Of a stretch of 8,901 nt of DNA, positions 1-6,621 are shown piece by piece. The DNA is from Fidelibacterota bacterium. GTDB taxonomy: Bacteria; Pseudomonadota; Alphaproteobacteria; Rhodospirillales; Rhodospirillaceae. How positions within the stretch are numbered: the first letter of the stretch is position 1; every line of letters starts with the position of its first letter. Location: NCBI GenBank assembly GCA_947473445.1, contig CANJEU010000060.1, positions 1 through 8,901 on the forward strand, given 5' to 3'. The notes below the pieces were generated by a model. The model was not told the DNA's origin, did not search any database, and saw only the letters and a list, made by a program, of their open reading frames with translations. The position numbers and the translations under genes were made by a program.

Positions 1-2037
1 CATCGCTGGATCAGAAACAATCTTGCCAACGGGACGCTCTCGGGCACGAAGCTGCGGATGACGCTCAAGGGCAAGACGATGGAGGATCTCGATCCGACCG
101 AGATGCTTCTCACATCTTCAATCACCGGCATGACGGTCACCTACATGGCGCAGATGCCAAAGGTACGGGACACCAATGCCGAAATGGCGCTGACTCTAGG
201 CGAGTTGAAACTCGACGTGACCAGCGGCCATGTGCCAGATGCTTTTTCGGGTAAAGGCTTGCGCATTCCCAGCGCGCTGCTGCGCATGAAGGGCCTCGGC
301 TCGGGAACCGAGATCGCTGATTTCAAGATCAAGATCGCCGGTGACTTTGGCGATGCCATGCGGCTCATCGACAACGAGCCCCTGGTGTATTCGACCAAGA
401 TGGGCGTCGACCCGACCAAGGCGACAGGTTCGGCCGACGTCGACCTCTCCATTGAATTCCCGCTCGTATCCGAGCTCAAGCTGAGTCAGGTCCGCATCGG
501 CGTGAAAGCGCAGACCGAACAGGTCGGACTTGCCGATGTGGCGTTCGGCTTACCCCTCACGAACGGCAAGATGAGCCTCGTGCTCGATGATTCGGGAATG
601 GACGTTGCGGGCACGGCCTCGCTCGGCGGAATTCCAACGAAGCTGGAATGGCGCGAGAATTTTTCCGGTGGTGAGTTCCGCAGCAAGTACGTCTTAGATC
701 CCATTGTGTCCAACGCGCAGCGACCGCTCGTCGGCCTTTCGACCATGCCGTTCATCCCGCCCTATATCGACGGCAATGTCGCCGCGCACGTGACCTATAC
801 GGTCTTCCGCGACCAAACGCGCCATATGGAGGCGGACGTCGATTTGACCGGCCCCGCCATGGCGCTGCCTGAGGTCGGGTGGAAGAAGGCGGCCGGTGTG
901 GCGGCGCAGGGAAAGATCGTCGCGAAGTTCGTCAACGATCGCCTCGAGGAAGTGCCCTCCTTTACCGTGACGTCGGGGGACGATCTCAGCGTCGAGGGAT
1001 CGGCGACCTTCGGCGATGGTCGCACCATGACCTCGCTGATCATCAAGCCCAGCACGGCCGGCGAGTCGAAATTAAGCCTCGAGATGAAGCGCAACGGCGA
1101 AGGTTACGACGTCGTCGCGGAAGGATCGGCATTCAATGCCGCCGAATTTATCAAGGAGATGAACCGCGAAGACCGTCAGACCGCCGAGGAGAAGGCGGCT
1201 GGGCCGCTTCCCATGACCGTGCGCGCATCGTTCTATCGCACCTGGATGACTAAGGACGACGATTTCCGGAATGCAACGCTGACCTATGAGCGCACACGCG
1301 CTGGCGTTCAGGCTGTCGACTTTAAAGCGTCGGTGAACGGCACTGTGCCTGTGAGTTTGATGCTCTCGTCGAAAGATGGCGTGCGCAAGTTCAAGGGTGA
1401 GAGCGAGGATGGCGGCGCGGTGGTGCGGGCGCTCGGTCTGTTCCGCGACATCGTCGGCGGGCACCTTGAAGTGAACGGCGATGTCGCGCCCGACGGCACG
1501 ATGACCGGCATTGCCGGCATCAAGGATTTCCAGTTGGTCGAGGCGCCTGTGCTCGCGCGCCTTCTCTCGGTCGCGGCGCTGACGGGGATTCTCGATGAGC
1601 TGCGCGGCGGCGGCATTTCATTCAGCACGCTCCGCCTGCCGTTCTCTTATGCGAATTCCCAGGTGACGATCGAAGACGGCGAGATGTACGGAAGCGCCCT
1701 CGGCATCACTGCGAAGGGCACCTATAGTTTTGCCAATTCGAACATGGATATGAGCGGCACGCTCATCCCGGCCTATGCCATCAACGCGGCGCTCAATTCG
1801 ATTCCGCTGCTCGGCGATCTGATCACCGGCGGGGATAAAGGCAGCGGCATCTTCGCGGCGACCTACACCTACCGGGGGCCCATCGCGACGGCTGAGCCGT
1901 CCGTGAATCCACTGGCGGCGCTGGCCCCTGGCTTCCTGCGCCGGATCTTCGATATCTTCCAGAGCAAGCCACGCTCCGAGGCCGCGACCCTACCGCCCGC
2001 AGGCCAACCCGGTCCGGGCATCGTCAACCAGCGCTAG
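1..2037 (+). CDS. AsmA-like / DUF3971 (YhdP-type) envelope protein, C-terminal part, 5' end outside window
   Basis: The reading frame is open from base 1 (RWIRNNLANGTLSG precedes the first in-window Met at 58), so the true start lies to the left and the gene is partial. About 678 residues are visible, ending in TAG at 2035-2037. The sequence has a repetitive beta-strand character with many short amphipathic segments and no internal membrane helix. It ends in the diagnostic AsmA-like C-terminal region: ARLLSVAALTGILDEL (about 1555-1602), PAYAINAALNSIPLLG (from about 1768) and NPLAALAPGFLRRIF (about 1906-1950), followed by a short Pro-rich tail. Proteins of this family (YhdP, TamB and AsmA relatives) are long periplasm-spanning, inner-membrane-anchored proteins. 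They are implicated in phospholipid transport to, and homeostasis of, the outer membrane. The N-terminal anchor would lie outside the window. The exact substrate cannot be read from sequence. It converges on tyrS with a 4-base overlap. Confidence 0.85.
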   Translation, partial: HRWIRNNLANGTLSGTKLRMTLKGKTMEDLDPTEMLLTSSITGMTVTYMAQMPKVRDTNAEMALTLGELKLDVTSGHVPDAFSGKGLRIPSALLRMKGLGSGTEIADFKIKIAGDFGDAMRLIDNEPLVYSTKMGVDPTKATGSADVDLSIEFPLVSELKLSQVRIGVKAQTEQVGLADVAFGLPLTNGKMSLVLDDSGMDVAGTASLGGIPTKLEWRENFSGGEFRSKYVLDPIVSNAQRPLVGLSTMPFIPPYIDGNVAAHVTYTVFRDQTRHMEADVDLTGPAMALPEVGWKKAAGVAAQGKIVAKFVNDRLEEVPSFTVTSGDDLSVEGSATFGDGRTMTSLIIKPSTAGESKLSLEMKRNGEGYDVVAEGSAFNAAEFIKEMNREDRQTAEEKAAGPLPMTVRASFYRTWMTKDDDFRNATLTYERTRAGVQAVDFKASVNGTVPVSLMLSSKDGVRKFKGESEDGGAVVRALGLFRDIVGGHLEVNGDVAPDGTMTGIAGIKDFQLVEAPVLARLLSVAALTGILDELRGGGISFSTLRLPFSYANSQVTIEDGEMYGSALGITAKGTYSFANSNMDMSGTLIPAYAINAALNSIPLLGDLITGGDKGSGIFAATYTYRGPIATAEPSVNPLAALAPGFLRRIFDIFQSKPRSEAATLPPAGQPGPGIVNQR

Positions 2038-2051
2038 CTGATCTTGATGAT
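2020..2051. repeat. Imperfect dyad centred on the shared stop codons
   Basis: ATCGTCAA at 2020-2027 can pair with TTGATGAT at 2044-2051 (eight pairs, one of them G-U). Inside it, CAGC at 2029-2032 can pair with GCTG at 2037-2040. The outer arms are centred at 2035.5, exactly the middle of the CTAG (2034-2037) in which both stop codons lie. There is no flanking T-tract, so it is not a classical intrinsic terminator. It could slow polymerase arriving from either side or be a coincidence of two similar C-terminal codon strings (ATC GTC AA versus ATC ATC AA). Confidence 0.35.
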
Positions 2052-3284
2052 GGCGTGACGCTTCTTGCCCGCGCTCAGCTTGATCATACCGTTCACCGCC
2101 GCGCTGGTCTGAACATTCAGGTTTTCGTCGTCCAGCTTCTGATCGTTAAGCTTCGCCCCGCCGCCACGGATCAGCCGCCGCGCCTCGCTATTGGTTTCGG
2201 CAAGGCCGGCCTTCTGCAGCAAGCTCCATGCTGGAATGCCCGCGCCGAAATCCGCGCTGGTCATTTCCACCGTGGGCAGGTCGTCACCAATGCCGCCCTG
2301 CTCGAACGTCTTCCGCGCGGTCTCGGCTGCATCCTGCGCGGCCGCTTCCCCGTGCAACAGACGCGTTGTCTCGAGCGCCAGGACCTTCTTCGCGTCATTG
2401 ATCTCGTTGCCCGTCAATTTCTCCAGGCGAGCGATCTCATCGAGCGGGAGCGTCGTGAATAGCTTGAGGAAGCGCACGACATCGCCGTCCTCGGTGTTCC
2501 GCCAAAATTGGTAGTAGTCGTACGGGGTAAAGCGATCAGCATTGAGCCAAACGGCGCCTTGGACGCTCTTGCCCATCTTCGCGCCCGACGATGTCGTTAT
2601 GAGAGGGCATGTGAAGCCAAACAATTCAGTTTGAGCAATACGGCGGCCAAGCTCCACCCCTTGCACGATGTTTCCCCACTGATCGGATCCGCCGAGCTGA
2701 AGGGTGCACCCGAAGCGTTTGGTGAGTTCTACGAAATCGTACCCCTGCAAGATCATGTAGTTGAACTCAAGGAACGAAAGCGGCTGCTCGCGCTCAAGAC
2801 GCAGGCGCACACTATCCATGGTCAGCATGCGATTGATGGTGAAGTGGGGGCCAATTGTACGCAAGAAGGGGATGTACTGGAGCTGGTCCAGCCATTCAGC
2901 GTTGTTCGCGATGATCGCGTCACACGGTCCATCTCCGTACTTCAGAAAACGCGAGAAGCCTCTTTTCTGAGAAGCGATTCTCGTGTTGATCGTCGCATCA
3001 TCAACGAGCACGCGCGTTTCATCGCGCCCCGAAGGATCGCCAATCTTGGTGGTGCCTCCGCCCATGAGCGTAATAGGCCGGTGGCCTGTCTGCTGAAGCC
3101 AATGGAGCATCATGATCGAGACGAGGTTCCCGATATGGAGGCTGTCGGCCGTGGCGTCGTAGCCGACATATGCCGTGATCGTGCCCTGGGACGCTTTCGT
3201 ATCCAGGCCTTCCAAGTCGGTGCACTGGTGCAGGAAGCCACGCGATGTCAGCGTCTGGATCAATTCTGATTTGTAAGCAGCCAT
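2034..3284 (-). CDS. tyrS: Tyrosyl-tRNA synthetase
   Basis: Charges tRNA-Tyr with tyrosine in the cytoplasm. The 416-residue length is normal for the bacterial TyrRS type. The class I Rossmann catalytic core includes the YVGYDATADSLHIGN block, with the HIGH-type motif at residues 50-53 as HIGN. The tyrosine-pocket segment NYMILQGYD (175-183) would supply Y176, Q180 and D183. GGSDQWGN follows at 198-205, and the KMSKS-type loop reads KMGKS at 236-240. The C-terminal S4 RNA-binding domain spans about 351-412 (SEARRLIRGGG, then MIKLSAGKKRHAIIKI). The start is ATG at 3282-3284. The Shine-Dalgarno is weak (GAGCG nearby), but the protein begins right where the family does. Its stop TAG (2034-2036) overlaps that of the AsmA-like gene by four bases, and it is divergent from anmK. 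The HIGN variant occurs naturally in TyrRS enzymes and does not suggest inactivity. Confidence 0.97.
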   Translation of the reverse strand: MAAYKSELIQTLTSRGFLHQCTDLEGLDTKASQGTITAYVGYDATADSLHIGNLVSIMMLHWLQQTGHRPITLMGGGTTKIGDPSGRDETRVLVDDATINTRIASQKRGFSRFLKYGDGPCDAIIANNAEWLDQLQYIPFLRTIGPHFTINRMLTMDSVRLRLEREQPLSFLEFNYMILQGYDFVELTKRFGCTLQLGGSDQWGNIVQGVELGRRIAQTELFGFTCPLITTSSGAKMGKSVQGAVWLNADRFTPYDYYQFWRNTEDGDVVRFLKLFTTLPLDEIARLEKLTGNEINDAKKVLALETTRLLHGEAAAQDAAETARKTFEQGGIGDDLPTVEMTSADFGAGIPAWSLLQKAGLAETNSEARRLIRGGGAKLNDQKLDDENLNVQTSAAVNGMIKLSAGKKRHAIIKIS

Positions 3285-3394
3285 GGGACGCTCGATCTAT
3301 AGGCGGTTGGAAGGCGAAATAGGCGTATTCGCCCTGCGAAGGGCTGATTATCATAAGTCCCACGGCCGTACAAATCTCGCCCGGTGGTATTTAA
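3285..3394. promoter_or_regulatory. Divergent tyrS / anmK control region with hairpins in the tyrS leader
   Basis: These 110 bases must hold the start signals for both divergent genes, unless transcription enters from further away. On the minus strand an AT-rich patch (TTATGATAAT, about 3347-3356) offers a -10-like GATAAT (3347-3352), but no convincing -35 element is spaced from it. Between that patch and the tyrS start lie two small GC stems: GCCCT/AGGGC (3331-3335 with 3340-3344, four-base loop) and GGCG/CGCC (3322-3325 with 3330-3333). GGCGAA (3313-3318) can alternatively pair with TTCGCC (3328-3333). On the plus side GGTGGT (3383-3388) may act as the anmK ribosome binding site. Promoter assignment here is inference. 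Confidence 0.35.
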
Positions 3395-4525
3395 ATGCCC
3401 GCAGCAACGCCCCAACACCGCCCCTTGCGTATCATCGGTTTGATGAGTGGCACCTCTATGGACGGGGTCGATGCGGCCTTTGTCGAAACCGATGGCCAAA
3501 GCCACGTCGTTCTTGGCGGGCACGCCTCGACACCCTTTGGCGATACCTTCCGCACCAGGCTTAAGGCCTTTGTCGCCGCGGTCCCCGAGCGCGGCGCCGC
3601 GTCTGACGAACACGCGATTGAGATCGCCTTAACCGATCTGCATGTTGAAGCCGTCGAACGCCTGCTCGTGGCTACCAAGATGCGGCGCGATCAGATCGAC
3701 CTCATTGGATTTCATGGACAGACCATCTGGCACCGTCCGCATCAAGGTGCGACGTGGCAAATGGGCGATGCGCGACGGCTCGCAGACGCCACGGGAATTA
3801 CGGTCGTCTCGGATTTTCGCAGCGCCGATGTCGCCGCGGGTGGGCAAGGCGCGCCGCTGGTGCCGGTGTTTCACGCCGCGCTTGCGCGCGACATTGAAAG
3901 GCCGCTTGCGGTCGTCAATATCGGCGGTGTGGCGAACGTGACGTGGATCGGCGGTGACGACACCCTTGTGGCGTTCGATACGGGAACCGGAAACGCGCTG
4001 ATCGATGATTGGGTGTCCAAGCACGCAGGCCAGCCAATGGATCTCGACGGACGCATCGCTGCCAGCGGCCGCGTGCATGAGGACATCGTCACGTCCATGC
4101 TGGCCCATCGCTATTTTGACCAGCCGCCGCCGAAGTCGCTTGATCGGCACGACTTCACGCTTGCCCCGGTCGCGCTGTTGTCCACACCCGACGGCGCGGC
4201 GACGCTGACGGCATTTACGGCCGCCGCCATTGCGCGCGGCCTGGAACACTGTCCTGCAAAACCGAAGCGGCTGTTGGTGACAGGCGGCGGGCGGCACAAT
4301 CCGACGCTGATGGCTGAGATCAGCCGATACGCCGGATTAAAGGCCGAAAGCGTTGATGCCCAGGGCTGGCAAGGTGATGCGGTCGAGGCGCAAGCGTTCG
4401 CCTATCTCGCCGCGCGCACGGTGCGGGGATTGCCGATCTCATTTCCGGGAACGACGGGAATTGCCGCGCCGCTGGCGGGAGGCGTCGTAACGCCTCCCCA
4501 GCAGCAAAAGGCCGCGATCGCTTAA
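3395..4525 (+). CDS. anmK: Anhydro-N-acetylmuramic acid kinase
   Basis: AnmK hydrolyses the 1,6-anhydro ring of anhydro-N-acetylmuramic acid while phosphorylating it with ATP, giving MurNAc-6-phosphate. This is a cytoplasmic step in recycling cell-wall murein. The 376-residue length fits the family. The hallmark nucleotide-binding motif GLMSGTSMDGVDAA lies at 15-28. FHGQTIWH is at 106-113, followed by the conserved DFR and GGQGAPLVP (149-157). NIGGVANVT is at 175-183. The catalytic-Asp motif at 195-200 reads DTGTGN rather than the more usual DTGPGN. The ATP-binding TGGGRHNP is at 296-303, and the QGDAVEAQAFAYLA helix (326-339) is near the end. The start ATG at 3395 lies just upstream of the conserved core, with GGTGGT about six bases ahead. 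TyrS lies divergently; the downstream hydrolase converges with a 4-base TTAA overlap. No murQ or other recycling gene is in the window. Confidence 0.96.
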   Translation: MPAATPQHRPLRIIGLMSGTSMDGVDAAFVETDGQSHVVLGGHASTPFGDTFRTRLKAFVAAVPERGAASDEHAIEIALTDLHVEAVERLLVATKMRRDQIDLIGFHGQTIWHRPHQGATWQMGDARRLADATGITVVSDFRSADVAAGGQGAPLVPVFHAALARDIERPLAVVNIGGVANVTWIGGDDTLVAFDTGTGNALIDDWVSKHAGQPMDLDGRIAASGRVHEDIVTSMLAHRYFDQPPPKSLDRHDFTLAPVALLSTPDGAATLTAFTAAAIARGLEHCPAKPKRLLVTGGGRHNPTLMAEISRYAGLKAESVDAQGWQGDAVEAQAFAYLAARTVRGLPISFPGTTGIAAPLAGGVVTPPQQQKAAIA

Positions 4526-5199
4526 ACCTGCGCGACTCTCTTTTTATTGCCCTGCGCGCCGGCGCCAAGGCGCATGTCCAGGTACGAATTCACCGAATTC
4601 GTCACGTTGTCCATGTGGTCCTTGAAGAAGTGGTTGGCACCCTTCACCAACTGATAGTCGATGGTGATGTTCTTCTGAAGCTTGAGTTTGTTCGCGAGCT
4701 TTTCGACCGACGGCTCCGGCACGACGTCATCATCGGTGCCTTGCAGAATGAGACCGGACGACGGGCACGGGGCCAGGAACGAGAAGTCGTACATATTGGC
4801 CGGCGGAGCGATCGAGATGAAACCTTCGATCTCCGGGCGGCGCATGAGAAGCTGCATGCCAATCCACGCGCCGAATGAGAAGCCGGCGACCCAGCAGGCC
4901 GAGGCGTTGGGGTTCACAGACTGCAGCCAATCGAGCGCCGCAGCGGCATCGGACAGTTCGCCCTGACCGTTATCGAAATCGCCTTGCGAGCGGCCAACAC
5001 CGCGGAAGTTGAAGCGAACGACCGAGAAGCCCTTCTTCACGAAGACATAATAAAGGTTATAGGCAACCTTGTTATTCATCGTGCCGCCGTGCTGCGGATG
5101 CGGATGAAGGATGACGGCGATCGGAGCGCGGGGGACTTCGCTATGGTGGTAGCGGCCTTCCAGACGCCCCTCGGGGCCGGCAAAAATCACTTCAGGCAT
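4522..5199 (-). CDS. Alpha/beta hydrolase, COG2945-type
   Basis: A compact 225-residue serine hydrolase of the alpha/beta fold, probably cytoplasmic (no signal peptide or membrane segment seen). Motifs in order are the family-typical HPHPQHGG near 32-39 (oxyanion region), FNFRGVGRSQG at 63-73, and the nucleophile elbow GFSFG at 106-110 (Ser108). An acid follows in GTDDDVVPE (154-162), most likely Asp157, and the catalytic His is in GANHFF (His190). All three triad members are therefore present. The natural substrate is unknown for this group; esterase or thioesterase-like activity is a guess from the fold. The ATG at 5197-5199 is preceded by a strong Shine-Dalgarno AAAGGA six bases away, which settles the start. 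The Lys/Arg-rich C-terminal tail (KKRVAQV) ends in a TAA shared with the anmK stop region. It is divergent from the desulfurase operon. Confidence 0.85.
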   Translation of the reverse strand: MPEVIFAGPEGRLEGRYHHSEVPRAPIAVILHPHPQHGGTMNNKVAYNLYYVFVKKGFSVVRFNFRGVGRSQGDFDNGQGELSDAAAALDWLQSVNPNASACWVAGFSFGAWIGMQLLMRRPEIEGFISIAPPANMYDFSFLAPCPSSGLILQGTDDDVVPEPSVEKLANKLKLQKNITIDYQLVKGANHFFKDHMDNVTNSVNSYLDMRLGAGAQGNKKRVAQV

Positions 5200-5205
5200 T
5201 TCTGG

Positions 5206-5211
5206 TCCTTT
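5206..5211 (-). promoter_or_regulatory. Ribosome binding site of the alpha/beta hydrolase
   Basis: The minus strand reads AAAGGA followed by six bases (CCAGAA) and then the ATG at 5199-5197. It is the clearest Shine-Dalgarno in the window and fixes the hydrolase start. Most other genes here have weak or absent SD sequences. Confidence 0.7.
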
Positions 5212-5297
5212 AAAGCGGGGCGCTGGTGTAACGGTCGTGGCCGTTCAACGACCCGGCAGGCGGCGATTATTTAGGGTAACGCCTATCCAGGTGCAAA

Positions 5298-5403
5298 CGG
5301 CAAATCACGCGCAAACCAGCGGAGCGGCGGCGGAAAGGCGGGATCGGAGCGCACTATACATCGAGGCGTGCGCCAAACGCTCTAAAATTCCGCAAATCAC
5401 TCG
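5298..5403 (+). repeat. 14-base direct repeat, two copies 92 bases apart
   Basis: CGGCAAATCACGCG at 5298-5311 and CCGCAAATCACTCG at 5390-5403 agree at 12 of 14 positions and share the exact 9-mer GCAAATCAC. Two further GCAAAC cores lie near the first copy (5293-5298 and 5311-5316). Both copies fall in the divergent control region. They could be paired binding sites for a regulator of the desulfurase operon, the hydrolase, or both; this is inference. Confidence 0.45.
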
Positions 5404-5483
5404 TTTTTGTAATGAAAAATCAATGACTTAGATGGCCACCAAGAACCCTTCTGGAACGCCCCTGGATGGTGTTAAAAGCCTTC

Positions 5484-6605
5484 ATGGCCGACACCGCCCT
5501 TAGCTATCTCGATCACAATGCCACGACACCTCTGCTGCCCGAGGCCGCGACGGCAGTCCGGAACTGCTTGGATGTGTTTGGGAATCCGTCCTCGGTTCAC
5601 AAAGCCGGACGCCGTGCGCGGGCGCTGATGGAGGATGCGCGCGAGCATCTGGCGGGCGCCACCGGCGCCTCAGCGGCCGAGATCACCTTTACCTCGGGCG
5701 GCACGGAAGCCAACACACTGGCCCTGCGCGGTCTTGTCGCGGCGCAAGGCTGCAAGAGCGTGATCGTCTCCGGCCTCGAGCACGCGTCCGTTCTGGCCGT
5801 GGTCCCTGGCGCGACGGTGATCGCGGGCGATGTCCGCGGCGCCGTTGACCTCAACGCCCTTGAAGACGCTCTCAAGACTGTGCCGCGCCCGGCTTTGATC
5901 TGCTTGATGCTCGCCAACAACGAGACGGGAGTCCTCCAGCCGCTCGATGCTGCCATCGCGCTCGCGCGGACCTATGGCGCCTATCTCCACTGCGATGCGG
6001 TCCAGGCCTTCGGCAAGGTGCCCATCGATTTTTCGACACTCGTTGTCGATAGCATGAGCCTCTCGGGGCACAAGGTCGGCGGCCTCAAGGGGATTGGTGC
6101 GCTGCTCGTGCGGCGCGGCCTTGATATCGCGGCTGATATTGTCGGCGGCGGCCAAGAATGCCGGCGCCGCGCGGGCACGGAGAATGTCACTGGTATCGTG
6201 AGCTTCGGAGCAGCCGCACGCGAAGTGCCGCGCCTTTTGGCCGGTGCGCCCCGGATCCGTGGTTTGCGCGACCAGATCGAAACAAGCGTGCGCCGCATCG
6301 CGCCGCAGGCAAAGGTCTTCGGCGACTCGCTTGCGCGCCTTCCCAATACAAGCTGCATCTCGCTTGCGAACGTGACCAGTGAAACCCAAGTCATGCGTCT
6401 TGATCTGGCTGGCGTTGCGGTCAGTGCGGGATCGGCATGCTCGTCGGGTAAAATCGCCCCGTCGCACGTTCTGCTGGCCATGGGCATCAGTCCTGCCGAG
6501 GCAAAAAGCGCGATCCGCATCAGCTTGGGATGGAGCAGTACCGAAGCCGATGTTGCTCATTTTATCGAGGCCTGGCAGCCGCTGGCGCTCAGCGCCGCAG
6601 CCTAA
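5484..6605 (+). CDS. Cysteine desulfurase, NifS/IscS family (group I)
   Basis: A PLP enzyme that removes sulfur from L-cysteine, giving alanine and an enzyme-bound persulfide for Fe-S clusters or thio-tRNA. Counting from ATG 5484 (373 residues), YLDHNATTP is at 8-16, FTSGGTEAN at 69-77, and the PLP-stacking His100 in LEHASVL. ANNETG spans 144-149, and HCDAVQAFGK (169-178) supplies Asp171 and Gln174. The Schiff-base Lys197 is in SLSGHK, and RRAGTEN is at 228-234. The active-site Cys319 is in SAGSACSSGK, so all key residues are present. The usual GPKG after the lysine reads GLKG. An in-frame ATG at 5466 would add six residues. I prefer 5484 because relatives begin about seven residues before YLD, but neither start has a strong Shine-Dalgarno. 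It is first of three tightly packed genes with ferredoxin and mnmA. That context favours a sulfur-donor role for tRNA thiolation, so I give no iscS, nifS or sufS symbol. Confidence 0.93.
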   Translation: MADTALSYLDHNATTPLLPEAATAVRNCLDVFGNPSSVHKAGRRARALMEDAREHLAGATGASAAEITFTSGGTEANTLALRGLVAAQGCKSVIVSGLEHASVLAVVPGATVIAGDVRGAVDLNALEDALKTVPRPALICLMLANNETGVLQPLDAAIALARTYGAYLHCDAVQAFGKVPIDFSTLVVDSMSLSGHKVGGLKGIGALLVRRGLDIAADIVGGGQECRRRAGTENVTGIVSFGAAAREVPRLLAGAPRIRGLRDQIETSVRRIAPQAKVFGDSLARLPNTSCISLANVTSETQVMRLDLAGVAVSAGSACSSGKIAPSHVLLAMGISPAEAKSAIRISLGWSSTEADVAHFIEAWQPLALSAAA

Positions 6606-6621
6606 TCAAATCGAGTTGATC

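Larger units (their letters stand above)
5200..5483. other. Divergent intergenic region between hydrolase and desulfurase operon
   Basis: About 284 bases without a convincing gene, and the largest non-coding stretch here. It contains a direct repeat (5298-5311 and 5390-5403) and a small competing-hairpin element at 5230-5253: AACGG/CCGTT at 5230-5234 and 5241-5245, against GGTCGT/ACGACC at 5233-5238 and 5248-5253. A GC- and purine-rich stretch runs from 5320 to 5350, and an AT-rich tract covers about 5381-5430 ahead of the operon. A -10-like TGTAAT lies at 5408-5413, but no good -35 is 16-18 bases upstream. A possible 23-codon frame (5432-5503) overlaps the desulfurase start. No consensus IscR- or iron-responsive operator is recognisable by eye. 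Promoters for both flanking genes are expected here but cannot be pinned down. Confidence 0.5.

Noticed and set aside
2508..3269. Long plus-strand open frame opposite tyrS (about 253 codons)
   Set aside because: It is the antisense shadow of a certain tyrS gene in GC-rich DNA, and its translation shows no recognisable family or domain.
3285..3394. T-box riboswitch upstream of tyrS
   Set aside because: There is no T-box sequence or specifier stem, the leader is too short, and T-boxes are not expected in proteobacteria.
3629..4297. Minus-strand open frame opposite anmK (about 222 codons)
   Set aside because: Shadow of anmK; no family features.
4514..4521. Perfect 8-base palindrome GCGATCGC at the end of anmK
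   Set aside because: It lies in coding sequence (Ala-Ala-Ile-Ala codons), is common in GC-rich genomes, and has no second copy or operator-like context that I could see.
4513..4548. Possible intrinsic terminator for anmK (CGCG/CGCG then TCTCTTTTTATT)
   Set aside because: The stem is only four pairs with a 14-base loop, and the T-rich tract codes the Lys-rich tail of the hydrolase on the other strand.
5221..5260. tRNA-like look of GGTGTAACGG and GTTCAA
   Set aside because: No acceptor stem, anticodon arm or correctly spaced T-arm can be drawn; only small hairpins form.
5237..5431. Small plus-strand frame (GTG start, about 64 codons) in the intergenic region
   Set aside because: There is no Shine-Dalgarno, the composition is Arg/Ala/Gln-rich and low in information, and it covers the expected divergent promoter region.
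5670..6560. Long minus-strand open frame opposite the cysteine desulfurase (about 296 codons)
   Set aside because: The sense strand encodes a complete desulfurase with all active-site motifs; the antisense translation is Arg/His/Asp-rich and motif-free.
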